A stretch of 64,000 nucleotides of DNA from Clostridium thermosuccinogenes. GTDB lineage: Bacteria; Bacillota; Clostridia; Acetivibrionales; DSM-5807. Both the position numbers and the translations under genes were made by a program. Below the pieces are notes generated by a model. It saw only the letters and a program-made list of their open reading frames with translations, searched no databases and had not been told where the DNA came from. Below, in pieces: positions 33,452-42,097 of the stretch. The stretch is taken from the NCBI RefSeq assembly GCF_002896855.1, contig NZ_CP021850.1, positions 2,505,665 to 2,569,664 of the forward strand, written 5' to 3'. Position 1 is the stretch's first letter; each line of letters begins with the position of its first letter.

Positions 33452-33505
33452 AAAAAAAGAAGCCGGACAGCCAGCAAAAGCAAACCGCCTGACTTCTCTT
33501 TTTTT
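33452..33505 (-). terminator. Terminator of IGETVT paralogue A
   Basis: On the minus strand, AGAAGTCAGGC pairs imperfectly with GCTGTCCGGCTTCT, followed by seven T residues, starting about 10 nt after the stop codon at 33513. Confidence 0.7.
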
Positions 33506-33512
33506 AGCTGAA

Positions 33513-33947
33513 TTATACGGCATTATGCACAAAAGATACAATGGAATCAATCGGTATATCCGCAACAGAGCCAACCGTGTATACCGGATAACCATTCCAT
33601 CCACCGGCAGTAATAGCTCCTACCTTATTTGCAGGAAGCACCAGTCCGCTCGGCCATCCATCATGTCCGCCAAAGGCATATTTCCCTCCATCCCTGTATC
33701 CATAACCTATATCAAAGTTCGTACAAGCATTGCCTAAAGAGCAACCCGGAGGCGGCCCTATTCTGGTCAGAAGTCTCACAAAGCAGGAGTTCACAGCCAG
33801 AATTACACCGGTAAATCCTGATCCTGACTGGCCTCCGCTGGATGTAAATATGGTTACGGTTTCTCCTATATGCTTTGCCAGTAAAGCAGCAAAACTTTCT
33901 TCGGATTTCCTGATATCCTCGCTAGCTAATATGCCGTCTTCTGCCAT
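33513..33947 (-). CDS. Uncharacterised 'IGETVT' family protein (paralogue A)
   Basis: A 144-residue protein. Core: FAALLAKHIGETVTIFTSSGGQSGSGFTGVILAVNSCFVRLLTRIGPPPGCSLGNAC (about residues 19-75), then a Gly/Tyr-rich linker and a second conserved end TVGSVADIPIDSIVSFVHNAV. The core alternates hydrophobic strands as in short Sm-like beta barrels (a strand, GG turn, GxFTGVI strand, VRL strand), but that is inference. No signal peptide. GGGGATGAAAA precedes the ATG. Paralogues lie at 34094-34858 and 35911-36348. Confidence 0.85.
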   Translation of the reverse strand: MAEDGILASEDIRKSEESFAALLAKHIGETVTIFTSSGGQSGSGFTGVILAVNSCFVRLLTRIGPPPGCSLGNACTNFDIGYGYRDGGKYAFGGHDGWPSGLVLPANKVGAITAGGWNGYPVYTVGSVADIPIDSIVSFVHNAV

Positions 33948-34093
33948 TTTTTCATCCCCTTTATACCAAATCGCTTAGACTATTCCTAATACTACAGTAT
34001 TATGTATATCAAAAAAATGTGACATTTACATAAATTAATTATTGTTTATAAGCTTTTTCAGCCGTAAAACGATCGGTTTTTACTTGTATCCAT

Positions 34094-34858
34094 TTAAATC
34101 GGGTTATGTATAAAGGAGACAATTTTTTTAACCGGTATATTTACAATTGACCCTGCTCTACCCAATATGCCGACCGGCGTACTTCTGCCCAAGGTGTACG
34201 GTGCTCTAGCTTTATAATAGCAACGGCAGCAAGCGACCTTGCATACCCTTGCCAATCCGCATGAAGGCACCGGTCCGATTTGTGAAACCAATCGTATGTA
34301 CTCATTCGTTACATTCATAAGAACTCCGGTAAAGCTTCGGCCGGATGCTCCTCCAGCTCTTACAAAAACGGTTACCGTTTCTCCTATATATCGGCGCATG
34401 TGCTTTGCAAACTCAATCCTTGCAGTTTCCATATGCCCTGAAGTATCTATACTTTCCAAGGCTTCCAAATTTCCTGCGGCTTTTGTAGTTTCTATATATC
34501 CTGGAATTACTGAATTTCTTGTAGCTTTTGCTGTCTCAATATATCCCGGAATCACTGTGGCTTTTGCGGTTTCTATGTCTACCGGAATCACCGAAGGTCT
34601 TGCAGCTTCTGCATCTCCCGGATTACGTAAAACTTCACCTTTACTTACTGTAGAAGACTTTATTTTATCCCTGTTTGCACTGATGGTTTTTCTGCTAGCT
34701 GTGTTCAATATCGTATTATTTTTGCTGCCTTCGCTTTTTGCGGCAAATCTTTCGCTGCTTTTTATTCCCTCAGGAAGTTGTGCCGGAATGCCTGTCTTTA
34801 TAATTTTGCTTCTTTTTCTTCTGGCAAAGCCGATACCATACATCCACCATCTTCGCAT
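34094..34858 (-). CDS. Uncharacterised 'IGETVT' family protein with repeat-rich N-terminal extension (paralogue B)
   Basis: A 254-residue protein from the ATG at 34858 (GGGGGG 6 nt upstream); the frame is open to 34957. The N-terminal 150 residues are basic and polar with three imperfect repeats of the form VIPxxIETAKAT. The C-terminal domain is a diverged family core: RRYIGETVTVFVRAGGASGRSFTGVLMNVTNEYIRLVSQIGPVPSCGLARVC, ending NIPVKKIVSFIHNPI. It has extra cysteines (CKVACCRC). Function unknown; perhaps a larger scaffold version of the small paralogues. Confidence 0.8.
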   Translation of the reverse strand: MRRWWMYGIGFARRKRSKIIKTGIPAQLPEGIKSSERFAAKSEGSKNNTILNTASRKTISANRDKIKSSTVSKGEVLRNPGDAEAARPSVIPVDIETAKATVIPGYIETAKATRNSVIPGYIETTKAAGNLEALESIDTSGHMETARIEFAKHMRRYIGETVTVFVRAGGASGRSFTGVLMNVTNEYIRLVSQIGPVPSCGLARVCKVACCRCYYKARAPYTLGRSTPVGILGRAGSIVNIPVKKIVSFIHNPI

Positions 34859-35299
34859 TTGCATCCCCCCACCTATATGAATGCCATCCCAGGGAATATG
34901 AATCCCCCTGCTTTGAGCATAAGCATAAATTCTGTTTGCTCTGGCATATCCCGGCAAGCAGAGCTAAATCCACTTTCCGGCGAAATAAATCCAGTTTGTT
35001 CACAAGTGGAAAATAGTCTTACAGCCACCGGTTCTCTTCAAAGGTTTTATCACTACTTATCAGAATATAAAGATTCTAAGGATTTGTTACCCTGAAAAAG
35101 CTAAGCCTTGCTCCTTTCCACATGTTACTGCAGCAGCATACCTTCCGTTAATATGCTCATTTGACATTTGCTGTTGCTTCCCTACCGCATGCTGTTGCAG
35201 CAGCCTGTTTTATAAACATATTTTGCAGAGAAGATGTAACATAATAAGTTTACAGAACATAGGATATATGGGCATCATATTAAGAAACGGGATGGGATA

Positions 35300-35659
35300 A
35301 TGAACTATAGGGAAATTGAAGAGTTCAAATCTACACTTATGCAAATATTGAAAAAAGGATGCAGAGTAAAAATTGATACCTACGGCATTGATGGGAAGAT
35401 CATTGGAGTAGGCTTCAAGCCTTATTGGACAAATCCTGCCGATTCCAAAATTGACAAAGTGGAATTTGATATATTGTGTGATAACGGAAAAATCATGCCT
35501 TTTTACTTGCAAAACGTGATCGGGTCCCACATCAAAGCTCAGGATGGTAAGGACCTTGGCAGATCCAGGAATCTGTGCTTGGAAATATACACTTACTCAT
35601 TGAGTAGAGCATCAGATTCAGAGCCTTATGACAAACTATCCCTTCTAATATATAAATAG
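35300..35659 (+). CDS. Unknown protein, possible distant Sm-like relative
   Basis: A 119-residue protein. The region ILKKGCRVKIDTYGIDGKIIGVGF, then KIDKVEFDILCDNGKIMPFYLQNVIGSHI, has the strand-turn-strand pattern of a small beta barrel like the flanking paralogues, but I see no clear identity. Ribosome site GGGATGGGATA overlaps a GATG; start ATG at 35300 is probable. Confidence 0.65.
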   Translation: MNYREIEEFKSTLMQILKKGCRVKIDTYGIDGKIIGVGFKPYWTNPADSKIDKVEFDILCDNGKIMPFYLQNVIGSHIKAQDGKDLGRSRNLCLEIYTYSLSRASDSEPYDKLSLLIYK

Positions 35660-35910
35660 AAGCATGAATTTTAAATATTATCGGCTGACGGTATTTCAGA
35701 TATGGCTATAATGAGCTAAATATATCCTAAAATGCGCGCATAAGCTTAACGAAGGAATAACGTCATATTGCCCAAACAGCATCTGACCTCTTTAATACAC
35801 AATCAACCGCCATAATCTGGAATACATAAAATAGTAACATAAAAAATACTGCTGTCATAGTATGTAATGACAAACAACCCATTGCTAATAAAGAAAGGAG
35901 TGGCTATATA

Positions 35911-36348
35911 ATGCCTGATGGAGTATATGGCGGTGCAGGAACATTTTCAGGTGGCAATTTCGCTGCTTTGCTCTCCAATTATATAGGTGAAACGGTAACT
36001 ATATTCACAAGCAGCGGAGGCCAGTCAGGATCAGGTTTTACAGGAGTTATTCTTTCAGTAAACAACGTGTTTGTAAGGCTTATTACCAGAATTGGTCCTC
36101 CTCCGGGATGCTCACTGGGTAATGCTTGCACAGGCTTCAATGTAGGTTATTATCCGTCTTACGGCGGCTGCGGTGATGGCCATGGCGGTTACGGTCATGG
36201 CGGATTTGGTTCCGGTCCTATTGCTCCGGCCAGCGAACTGGGCGCCACAACGGCAGGAGGCTGGAACGGATATCCTGTATATACTGTTGGTTCGGTTACT
36301 GATATACCCATTGCATCGATTGTTTCCTTTGTTCATAATGCAGTATAG
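35911..36348 (+). CDS. Uncharacterised 'IGETVT' family protein with Gly/His-rich linker (paralogue C)
   Basis: A 145-residue protein nearly identical in core to paralogue A: FAALLSNYIGETVTIFTSSGGQSGSGFTGVILSVNNVFVRLITRIGPPPGCSLGNAC and the end TVGSVTDIPIASIVSFVHNAV. The linker reads YPSYGGCGDGHGGYGHGGFGSG, a Gly/His/Cys tract that could bind metal. AAAGGAG precedes the ATG. It is on the opposite strand to A and B. Confidence 0.85.
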   Translation: MPDGVYGGAGTFSGGNFAALLSNYIGETVTIFTSSGGQSGSGFTGVILSVNNVFVRLITRIGPPPGCSLGNACTGFNVGYYPSYGGCGDGHGGYGHGGFGSGPIAPASELGATTAGGWNGYPVYTVGSVTDIPIASIVSFVHNAV

Positions 36349-36370
36349 GCATATAATAAACAATCAGTCA

Positions 36371-36404
36371 AAGCAGCTATTGGCTGTACCACCAATAGCT
36401 GCTT
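36371..36404 (+). terminator. Terminator of IGETVT paralogue C
   Basis: AAGCAGCTATTGG and CCAATAGCTGCTT form a perfect 13-bp stem with an 8-nt loop, followed by ACTTTTAT. Confidence 0.8.
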
Positions 36405-36614
36405 ACTTTTATGAGTATCCTTTATTCATGCTGTTATCAATCTCAGCAGCAAAGTGCTAAAAATCCAAAGCATTTTCAATACTTTTTGTCTGTAATATCA
36501 TAAAATAAAATTATTTGTATAAAATCCCATCGGTTATGCCATTTTCAAAACAGCACTGATTTAGTATAATTTATTCATGCATTAATTCAAAAACATTGTG
36601 AAAAAGGTGAAACA

Positions 36615-37925
36615 ATGGAATTGGGCAATGGGCAAAGCGATGTCAGATTTGACCTGAAAAAAGCAATTAAATGCGTTGATGCTTATAGCAAATCTGTCGG
36701 TATTGAATGCATAATAATAGATTCTGACGGCAATCCTCTTTATCTCACCGGTGGCAGAAAGGATATCTGTATATTTTGCAGCAGGATGCAAAACCCTTTA
36801 AAGGGAAGCATTAACTGCTCAAATGTTCATCTATATGGAAGTTATCAGGCAGAGAGATTCGGAGGCAAGTATGTGTTTTTCTGTCCAATGGGCATGGTAC
36901 ACTGGGCATCTCCCATATCGGTGGACGGATCAATGCAGGGAGCAGTGCTTGCCGGACCGGTTCATATGGTTGAACCCGATCAGTTCCCGATAGATGATAT
37001 AGCCAGCATGAATCAGATAGAAGAATCCCATCTGGATGAGTTCAAGATGTGCATTGAAGAAATACCCGTAATAAGGCCGGATGTTGTTGAAAATATGTCC
37101 GAGCTTTTACTGATGGTGGCTGAGCAAATATCTGCTCCCCAGTCCTCAAAATATTTTTATGAAAGAGAAAGCCAGGAGCAGCAGTCCGATATTTCAAAAT
37201 ACCTGCAGCATATAAAAACAATGGGAGGAAATGATGAAAGCCTGTCTGCCTATCCCATTGAAAAAGAAGAAGAGCTTCTGTCTCTTATTTCCATTGGTGA
37301 CAAGGCAGGTTCCCAAAAGGTGCTCAATGAAATCTTCGGTTATATATTCTTTTCCTCAGGAGGAAATTTCGAAGTAATCAAAGCCAGGGTTCTTGAGCTA
37401 ATCGTCCTGCTTTCCAGGGCAGCTCTTAAAGGCGGTGCTGATGTTGAGCAGATATTCGGTCTGAATTACAAATACTTAAGCCAGATAAACAGCTTCCACT
37501 CAGTGGAAGAGCTTACTTACTGGCTCTCAAAAATCATGATGAGGTTTACGGATTGTGTATTCAACCTGGCTGATGTCAAACATATCGACGTTATCTATAA
37601 AGCCGTCGATTATATAAAAAGAAATTACATGAAAAAGATAACCCTTGAAGAAGTGGCAGCAAATGTGTATTTAAGCCCATCGTATTTCAGCAAGATTTTC
37701 AAGGATGAGATGAAATGCAATTTCAACAATTACCTAAACCAGATCAGGATAGAAGTGAGCAAAAAGCTTCTTGCCGATGATTCCATCGCCCTTGTTGATA
37801 TTGCCAATCTGGTTGGATATGAAGATCAGAGCTATTTCACCAAGGTTTTCAAAAAGCTTGTCGGCATCAGCCCCGGTAAGTTTCGCGAGGCCAGATGCAG
37901 CAAAATAAACCTGCAGCAGAGGTAA
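36615..37925 (+). CDS. PocR-sensor AraC-family transcriptional regulator
   Basis: A 436-residue protein. Residues about 10-175 are a PocR-type sensory domain (CSRMQNPLKGSINCSNVHLYGSYQAERFGGKYVFFCPMGMVHWASPI, with conserved Cys/His and aromatic residues that bind small molecules). The C-terminal AraC double helix-turn-helix has ITLEEVAANVYLSPSYFSKIFKDEMKCNFNNYLNQIRIE and IVDIANLVGYEDQSYFTKVFKKLVG-like segments. AAAAAGGTG precedes the ATG. The relatives near 1,2-propanediol operons suggest a diol or similar ligand, but no such genes are nearby. Confidence 0.88.
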   Translation: MELGNGQSDVRFDLKKAIKCVDAYSKSVGIECIIIDSDGNPLYLTGGRKDICIFCSRMQNPLKGSINCSNVHLYGSYQAERFGGKYVFFCPMGMVHWASPISVDGSMQGAVLAGPVHMVEPDQFPIDDIASMNQIEESHLDEFKMCIEEIPVIRPDVVENMSELLLMVAEQISAPQSSKYFYERESQEQQSDISKYLQHIKTMGGNDESLSAYPIEKEEELLSLISIGDKAGSQKVLNEIFGYIFFSSGGNFEVIKARVLELIVLLSRAALKGGADVEQIFGLNYKYLSQINSFHSVEELTYWLSKIMMRFTDCVFNLADVKHIDVIYKAVDYIKRNYMKKITLEEVAANVYLSPSYFSKIFKDEMKCNFNNYLNQIRIEVSKKLLADDSIALVDIANLVGYEDQSYFTKVFKKLVGISPGKFREARCSKINLQQR

Positions 37926-38175
37926 ATTCTTGCTCTGCTGCTAACTATATATATCATAATTATCAGCCGGACATGTCATAAATATAATAGGCTTAAGAAA
38001 CGCTCTTAATACCGTAATTTTTAAATACCATTATTTTGAAATTTGAAAATGCCGCAATTTTACCTCCACAATTTTTCATGAATTTGGGTTTTAGATTAGT
38101 TGTTCACTCCTATATTAATAATTAACTCAAATAAAAAAAGCAGCTCTGAGAAAAATAAATGTGGAGGTGAATAAA

Positions 38176-38931
38176 ATGAATGCAAAATCGCGTTCAATAA
38201 TTGCCATCACAGCCACTGCTGCTACTTTTTTGATCACATTCAGCGCTTGTGCCACTCAGCAGAGAACTACTCCACAAACCACGCGTACCAGGCTCCAGCA
38301 GCAGATGACACCAGGTAAGCTAGGCAACAATATGGATAACAACTTAGGCAACAATGCAACAGGAAATACAGGCATGCGTTTTGATGTAACGCCTGAAACA
38401 AACCGTACCACCACCGGAGCCAATATAGGAACAGGTAACAATAATAACGGCAGAAATGGTAACTTTTTAGGTATGGGCAATAACAACAGGAACGGCAACC
38501 TTCTGGGTATGGACAATAATAACAATGGAAACGGCAATTTCTTAGGCATGGGTAACAATGGCGGCCAGGCTCCGCAAACTACTGCAGGACCTTCTGACAG
38601 AAGCAAAGCTGCAAGCATAAAAAGAGGTCTGGAATCAATGCCGGGAATCAATAATGTGGATGTCGTAGTTATGGGAGATACTGCCGTTGTTTCCTATGGA
38701 CGCAAAAATGGTGCTGACAATGCTAATGTTACAAACCAGACAATAACAAACAGAGTAAAACAGATTGACAATACAATAACAAACGTGTACGTCAGCGATT
38801 CCGCTGATATAGGAAGTCAGATCAGACGTTTGTCCAATGACATGATCAATAACAAGCCATTGGATGAAATTACGAATTCCTTCAATAAGCTGATAAATAA
38901 GATTAACCCTAACACCAATGCACGCAGCTAA
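38176..38931 (+). CDS. YhcN/YlaJ-family sporulation lipoprotein with Asn/Gly repeats
   Basis: A 251-residue protein. A signal peptide with lipobox FSAC (Cys about residue 25) marks a lipoprotein. Residues about 85-135 are low complexity with the repeat NGNFLGMGNNN three times. The C-terminal YhcN/YlaJ domain runs from SKAASIKRGLESMPGINNVDVVVMGDTAVVSYGRK to SFNKLINKINP. The family is found in spore membranes of Bacillus and Clostridium. ATG at 38176 with GGAGGTGA upstream. Confidence 0.85.
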   Translation: MNAKSRSIIAITATAATFLITFSACATQQRTTPQTTRTRLQQQMTPGKLGNNMDNNLGNNATGNTGMRFDVTPETNRTTTGANIGTGNNNNGRNGNFLGMGNNNRNGNLLGMDNNNNGNGNFLGMGNNGGQAPQTTAGPSDRSKAASIKRGLESMPGINNVDVVVMGDTAVVSYGRKNGADNANVTNQTITNRVKQIDNTITNVYVSDSADIGSQIRRLSNDMINNKPLDEITNSFNKLINKINPNTNARS

Positions 38932-38956
38932 AACAGTCTGCTGCGGACAAAAATCC

Positions 38957-38985
38957 ACTGGCTGCGAAAGCAGCCAGTATTTTAA
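38957..38985. terminator. Bidirectional hairpin between YhcN gene and acyltransferase
   Basis: ACTGGCTGC and GCAGCCAGT form a perfect 9-bp stem with a GAAA loop; ATTTTAAT follows on the plus strand and GGATTTTTG on the minus strand. Confidence 0.75.
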
Positions 38986-39075
38986 TACCAATCTTCCACC
39001 ATTTATACTACAGCTTTCAAATTATGATTTAGGCATATGATACTCTTTTGAAATTATTCATCATTTTCCATGTCA

Positions 39076-40059
39076 CTAAGCACGGCTGAACCTTATAAGA
39101 TAGCGAATCATAAGCATCAGAAGTACTGAATACAACAATCCCTGAAGAGTACTTACTAAAATAATTATGTTGGTGCTTTTTACAGCAAAAATTATAATAT
39201 TGCTAAGAATCAAATACACAAGGGAATTCTTGCCTATCGGTTGTAATGCCCCGACTAACATAGATGACTTTGAAAGAAAGGACGAAAGAAGATAATACAT
39301 ATAAAGCGCAAAAGCAGGCAATATCAGCCACATTATGGTAGGAGGAAACCTTCCTGGCAGAGCACCACCGTTTTTAATAATACTGACGATTGAAATTCCA
39401 CTTAAAAGCAATGAGCCAAAAAAGAACTTGATGTTAAATCCTATCTTGTATTTATGAAAATACATTCCAAGGATAAAGAACGGCATATACTGCAAAACCG
39501 GAAAAGCATAAAACTTCGTAATACCAATCAATAAACCCAGTTGGTTAATCTTTATCTTATCATATGGAATGAATGTAGTTAAAAACAAAGTAAAAAATAC
39601 AATCCAAAATACCATCCTATTATGCAACAACATTTTAATCGGTTTAAAAAGCAGCACAACAAAAAATACGTACAGCGCAAAGGATAATAAAAACTCAGAA
39701 TATCCAGGTATATCTGACAGTGTAATAATTTTCAAAATGTTATTCATATTGGGCTGCCTTTTATCTATAAACAGCCTGTAGCTTATACCGGAGATGTAAA
39801 AAGCAATTAAAATCCTGAAAGCAGAAATTATGATTTTTCTCCAGACCTCTTTAAAGCTCCTGCCCATATAGGCGATATCTATTACATAGCCAAAGCAAAA
39901 CACAAAACCCGTGAATGTAATTATATTGGCATAATCACTGATGATTTTTGACGCCGGATAAAGGTTCATATCACCAAAAAACTGTAACACATGGGCAAAA
40001 ATCATTCCAACCACAAGCAAACCTTTAAAAATATCAGCCTTAACATCACGTTGTGACAC
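39076..40059 (-). CDS. Acyltransferase 3 family membrane protein
   Basis: A 327-residue protein with about ten membrane helices. The start DVKADIFKGLLVVGMIFAHVLQFFG carries the family's K(G)LL..GMI..H pattern with the catalytic-like His in the first helix. Such proteins move acetyl or acyl groups onto sugars or membrane polymers. GTG start with AAGGAGGG 5 nt upstream. It lies downstream of the GH127 operon, separated by a strong hairpin. Confidence 0.8.
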   Translation of the reverse strand: MSQRDVKADIFKGLLVVGMIFAHVLQFFGDMNLYPASKIISDYANIITFTGFVFCFGYVIDIAYMGRSFKEVWRKIIISAFRILIAFYISGISYRLFIDKRQPNMNNILKIITLSDIPGYSEFLLSFALYVFFVVLLFKPIKMLLHNRMVFWIVFFTLFLTTFIPYDKIKINQLGLLIGITKFYAFPVLQYMPFFILGMYFHKYKIGFNIKFFFGSLLLSGISIVSIIKNGGALPGRFPPTIMWLILPAFALYMYYLLSSFLSKSSMLVGALQPIGKNSLVYLILSNIIIFAVKSTNIIILVSTLQGLLYSVLLMLMIRYLIRFSRA

Positions 40060-40099
40060 AATAACCCTCCTTAAAAGCTTTATTCATTTTATATACAAT

Positions 40100-40127
40100 A
40101 CAGCAGAGCGAAACCTCGCTCTGCTGT
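40100..40127 (-). terminator. Hairpin after the GH127 operon
   Basis: ACAGCAGAGCGA and TCGCTCTGCTGT form a perfect 12-bp stem with a 4-nt loop, 68 nt after the GH127 stop. The T-tract is poor on the minus strand. Confidence 0.7.
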
Positions 40128-40194
40128 GTTAACACTTATTTGTCTCGGTTATTTGCATCCGCCAGTCGATATAAGTGTTCATCAGTTTCACATC

Positions 40195-42075
40195 TTAATC
40201 TTTCAATAAAAACCATACGTTCATTTCATTAACCCCTCGGTTTGCCCATGCATGATAAGGAATCAGGTTCAGGGTAACTTCCTGTCTTTCTATTGGCTCA
40301 GCAGAATAAAGCCCGTCTATTCTTCTGCGAACTTCCGCAGGACCGCTTATGCCAATCAGCCTTGTATTTGCAATCTCTTTCTCATATATCTGCCACCTTG
40401 TATCTCTTCTAATGCGTACATCCCTGAGATTGAAGCGGTTATCGGCTCCCTCAGCACAAAAAACGATGGGGCCCCGTTTTAACGCTGCCCTGCCGCAAAT
40501 GTCCCTTACTTCCGGATTTGCCTCCACTGTTTCTATCTGCATATCAAGATTCAGTTCTATCATGTCCCCTGTTCCCAATAACCTGTCAATATAGGCATAG
40601 CCATCTTTTAGGGTAAACTGGCATTCTGAATCATTTACCTTGATGTCAAAGGACCTCGCCCACTCCGGTATATGAAGCGCAAAACTGAACCCGCAGCCAT
40701 CTTTTACACTAAAGACAATTTTACCGTCATATGGGTATTGGGTATGTTGTTCAATATTGACAATTTGATGCTCCAAAGGAATTTCAGCTTTGCTGTCCAT
40801 ATAGCAATGGGCAAAGACAGTATCCCCGCTGCTCGAATAGGCAAAATCACCAATGGATTCGATAAAGCGCAGAATATTAGGTGGACAGCAGGAACAGTCA
40901 AATACTTTTGCCCTCTCCATAATAGGCAAATGCTGCATCAATCCTCGGGGACGCGAATCATTAAAGGCTTTTTTCTTAGGATCAGCATATAAAGGATTTT
41001 CATAGAAGAAGCTGTCTCCTGTCAGTGAAACACCGGAAAGGGCAGTGTTATAGATTGCCAGTTCTGCTGCATCGGCATATTTCCCGTTTGGGCTGATTAG
41101 CCACATACGCCGGGCAAAAAGAGCAAGAGCAATAGAAGCACAGGTTTCGGCATACGCTGTTAACTCAGGCAGATCATAATCATAAGTGAAAGCCTCTCCC
41201 CTGTAAGTTGATCCTAAACCACCGGTTATATACATGCGTTTTTGTGTGATATTGTCAAACAACTTGTCGCATGCATTATAAAGACTTTCGTTCTTGTTAT
41301 GCAGAGCCAGGTCTGCCATCCCTGAATATAGATAAAGCGCCCTGACGCAATGACCTTCTGCTGTAAATTGCTCACGCACTGGCAAGTGCGACTGCATGTA
41401 CTCCAGGCTTGCGAAATCATAGGTTTTGTCCCGTTTGCTGGTACCACGGGTATCAATAAAATACATAGCCAACTGCAGATAACGGTTTTCTCCTGTATGC
41501 ATATAAAGCTTGTACAGAGCCAGTTCAATCTCCTCATGTCCGGGAGTATCAAACGCAGCAGAATGTTCAATGCGAAACACCCTGTCAATAAGGTCTGCAT
41601 AACGTTTCATAATTTTCAGGAACTTATCCTTACCCGTAGCTTTATCATAAGCTATGGCCGCTTCAATCAAATGCCCTGCACAATAGAGTTCATGGTCGGT
41701 ACAGCGAGTAAACCGTGCTTCAGGCTCGACAACGGTGAAATATATGTTCAGATAGCCATCTTCAGACTGATAGGCTTCCATGAGATCAACCAAATAGTCT
41801 ATTTTTTTCTCCAGTTCTTTATCCCTGCTTTTCTGCAGCTTATAGGCTACCCCCTCAATCCATTTTGCTATGTCGGATTCCCAGAATATATGCGGTTTAT
41901 TGGGTTTACCCTCTCTCCATTCACCCTTTAAGGCCTCAAACCTTCCTGTCTCTTCAAAACGCTTGTAAAGAGCGTCAATAGTGATGTCTTCCATCAGTTT
42001 CTGTTTTTCCGCCCAGAAGCCGCCGTTTATCGAAACTTTCTCAAATCCGACCGGGCATCCGCCATATTGTTTCAT
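40195..42075 (-). CDS. GH127 beta-L-arabinofuranosidase-like glycoside hydrolase
   Basis: A 626-residue cytosolic protein with a GH127 (alpha/alpha)6 barrel. The catalytic Cys motif is FDCSCCPPNILRF, in which the zinc-bound Cys is the nucleophile of HypBA1. Other landmarks are YLNIYFTVVEP, ELYCAGHLIEAAIAY, GHCVRALYLYSGMADLAL, ITGGLGS and the acid/base region ETCASIALALFARRM. It releases L-arabinose from beta-L-arabinofuranosides or similar. ATG at 42075 with AAAGG 9 nt upstream. No signal peptide, so it acts on imported oligosaccharides from the adjacent ABC system. Confidence 0.9.
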   Translation of the reverse strand: MKQYGGCPVGFEKVSINGGFWAEKQKLMEDITIDALYKRFEETGRFEALKGEWREGKPNKPHIFWESDIAKWIEGVAYKLQKSRDKELEKKIDYLVDLMEAYQSEDGYLNIYFTVVEPEARFTRCTDHELYCAGHLIEAAIAYDKATGKDKFLKIMKRYADLIDRVFRIEHSAAFDTPGHEEIELALYKLYMHTGENRYLQLAMYFIDTRGTSKRDKTYDFASLEYMQSHLPVREQFTAEGHCVRALYLYSGMADLALHNKNESLYNACDKLFDNITQKRMYITGGLGSTYRGEAFTYDYDLPELTAYAETCASIALALFARRMWLISPNGKYADAAELAIYNTALSGVSLTGDSFFYENPLYADPKKKAFNDSRPRGLMQHLPIMERAKVFDCSCCPPNILRFIESIGDFAYSSSGDTVFAHCYMDSKAEIPLEHQIVNIEQHTQYPYDGKIVFSVKDGCGFSFALHIPEWARSFDIKVNDSECQFTLKDGYAYIDRLLGTGDMIELNLDMQIETVEANPEVRDICGRAALKRGPIVFCAEGADNRFNLRDVRIRRDTRWQIYEKEIANTRLIGISGPAEVRRRIDGLYSAEPIERQEVTLNLIPYHAWANRGVNEMNVWFLLKD

Positions 42076-42097
42076 ACTCTTCATCCTTTCATTGTTT

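Noticed and set aside
33386-33604. Small minus-strand frame next to paralogue A
   Set aside because: It overlaps the paralogue and its terminator and has no ribosome site.
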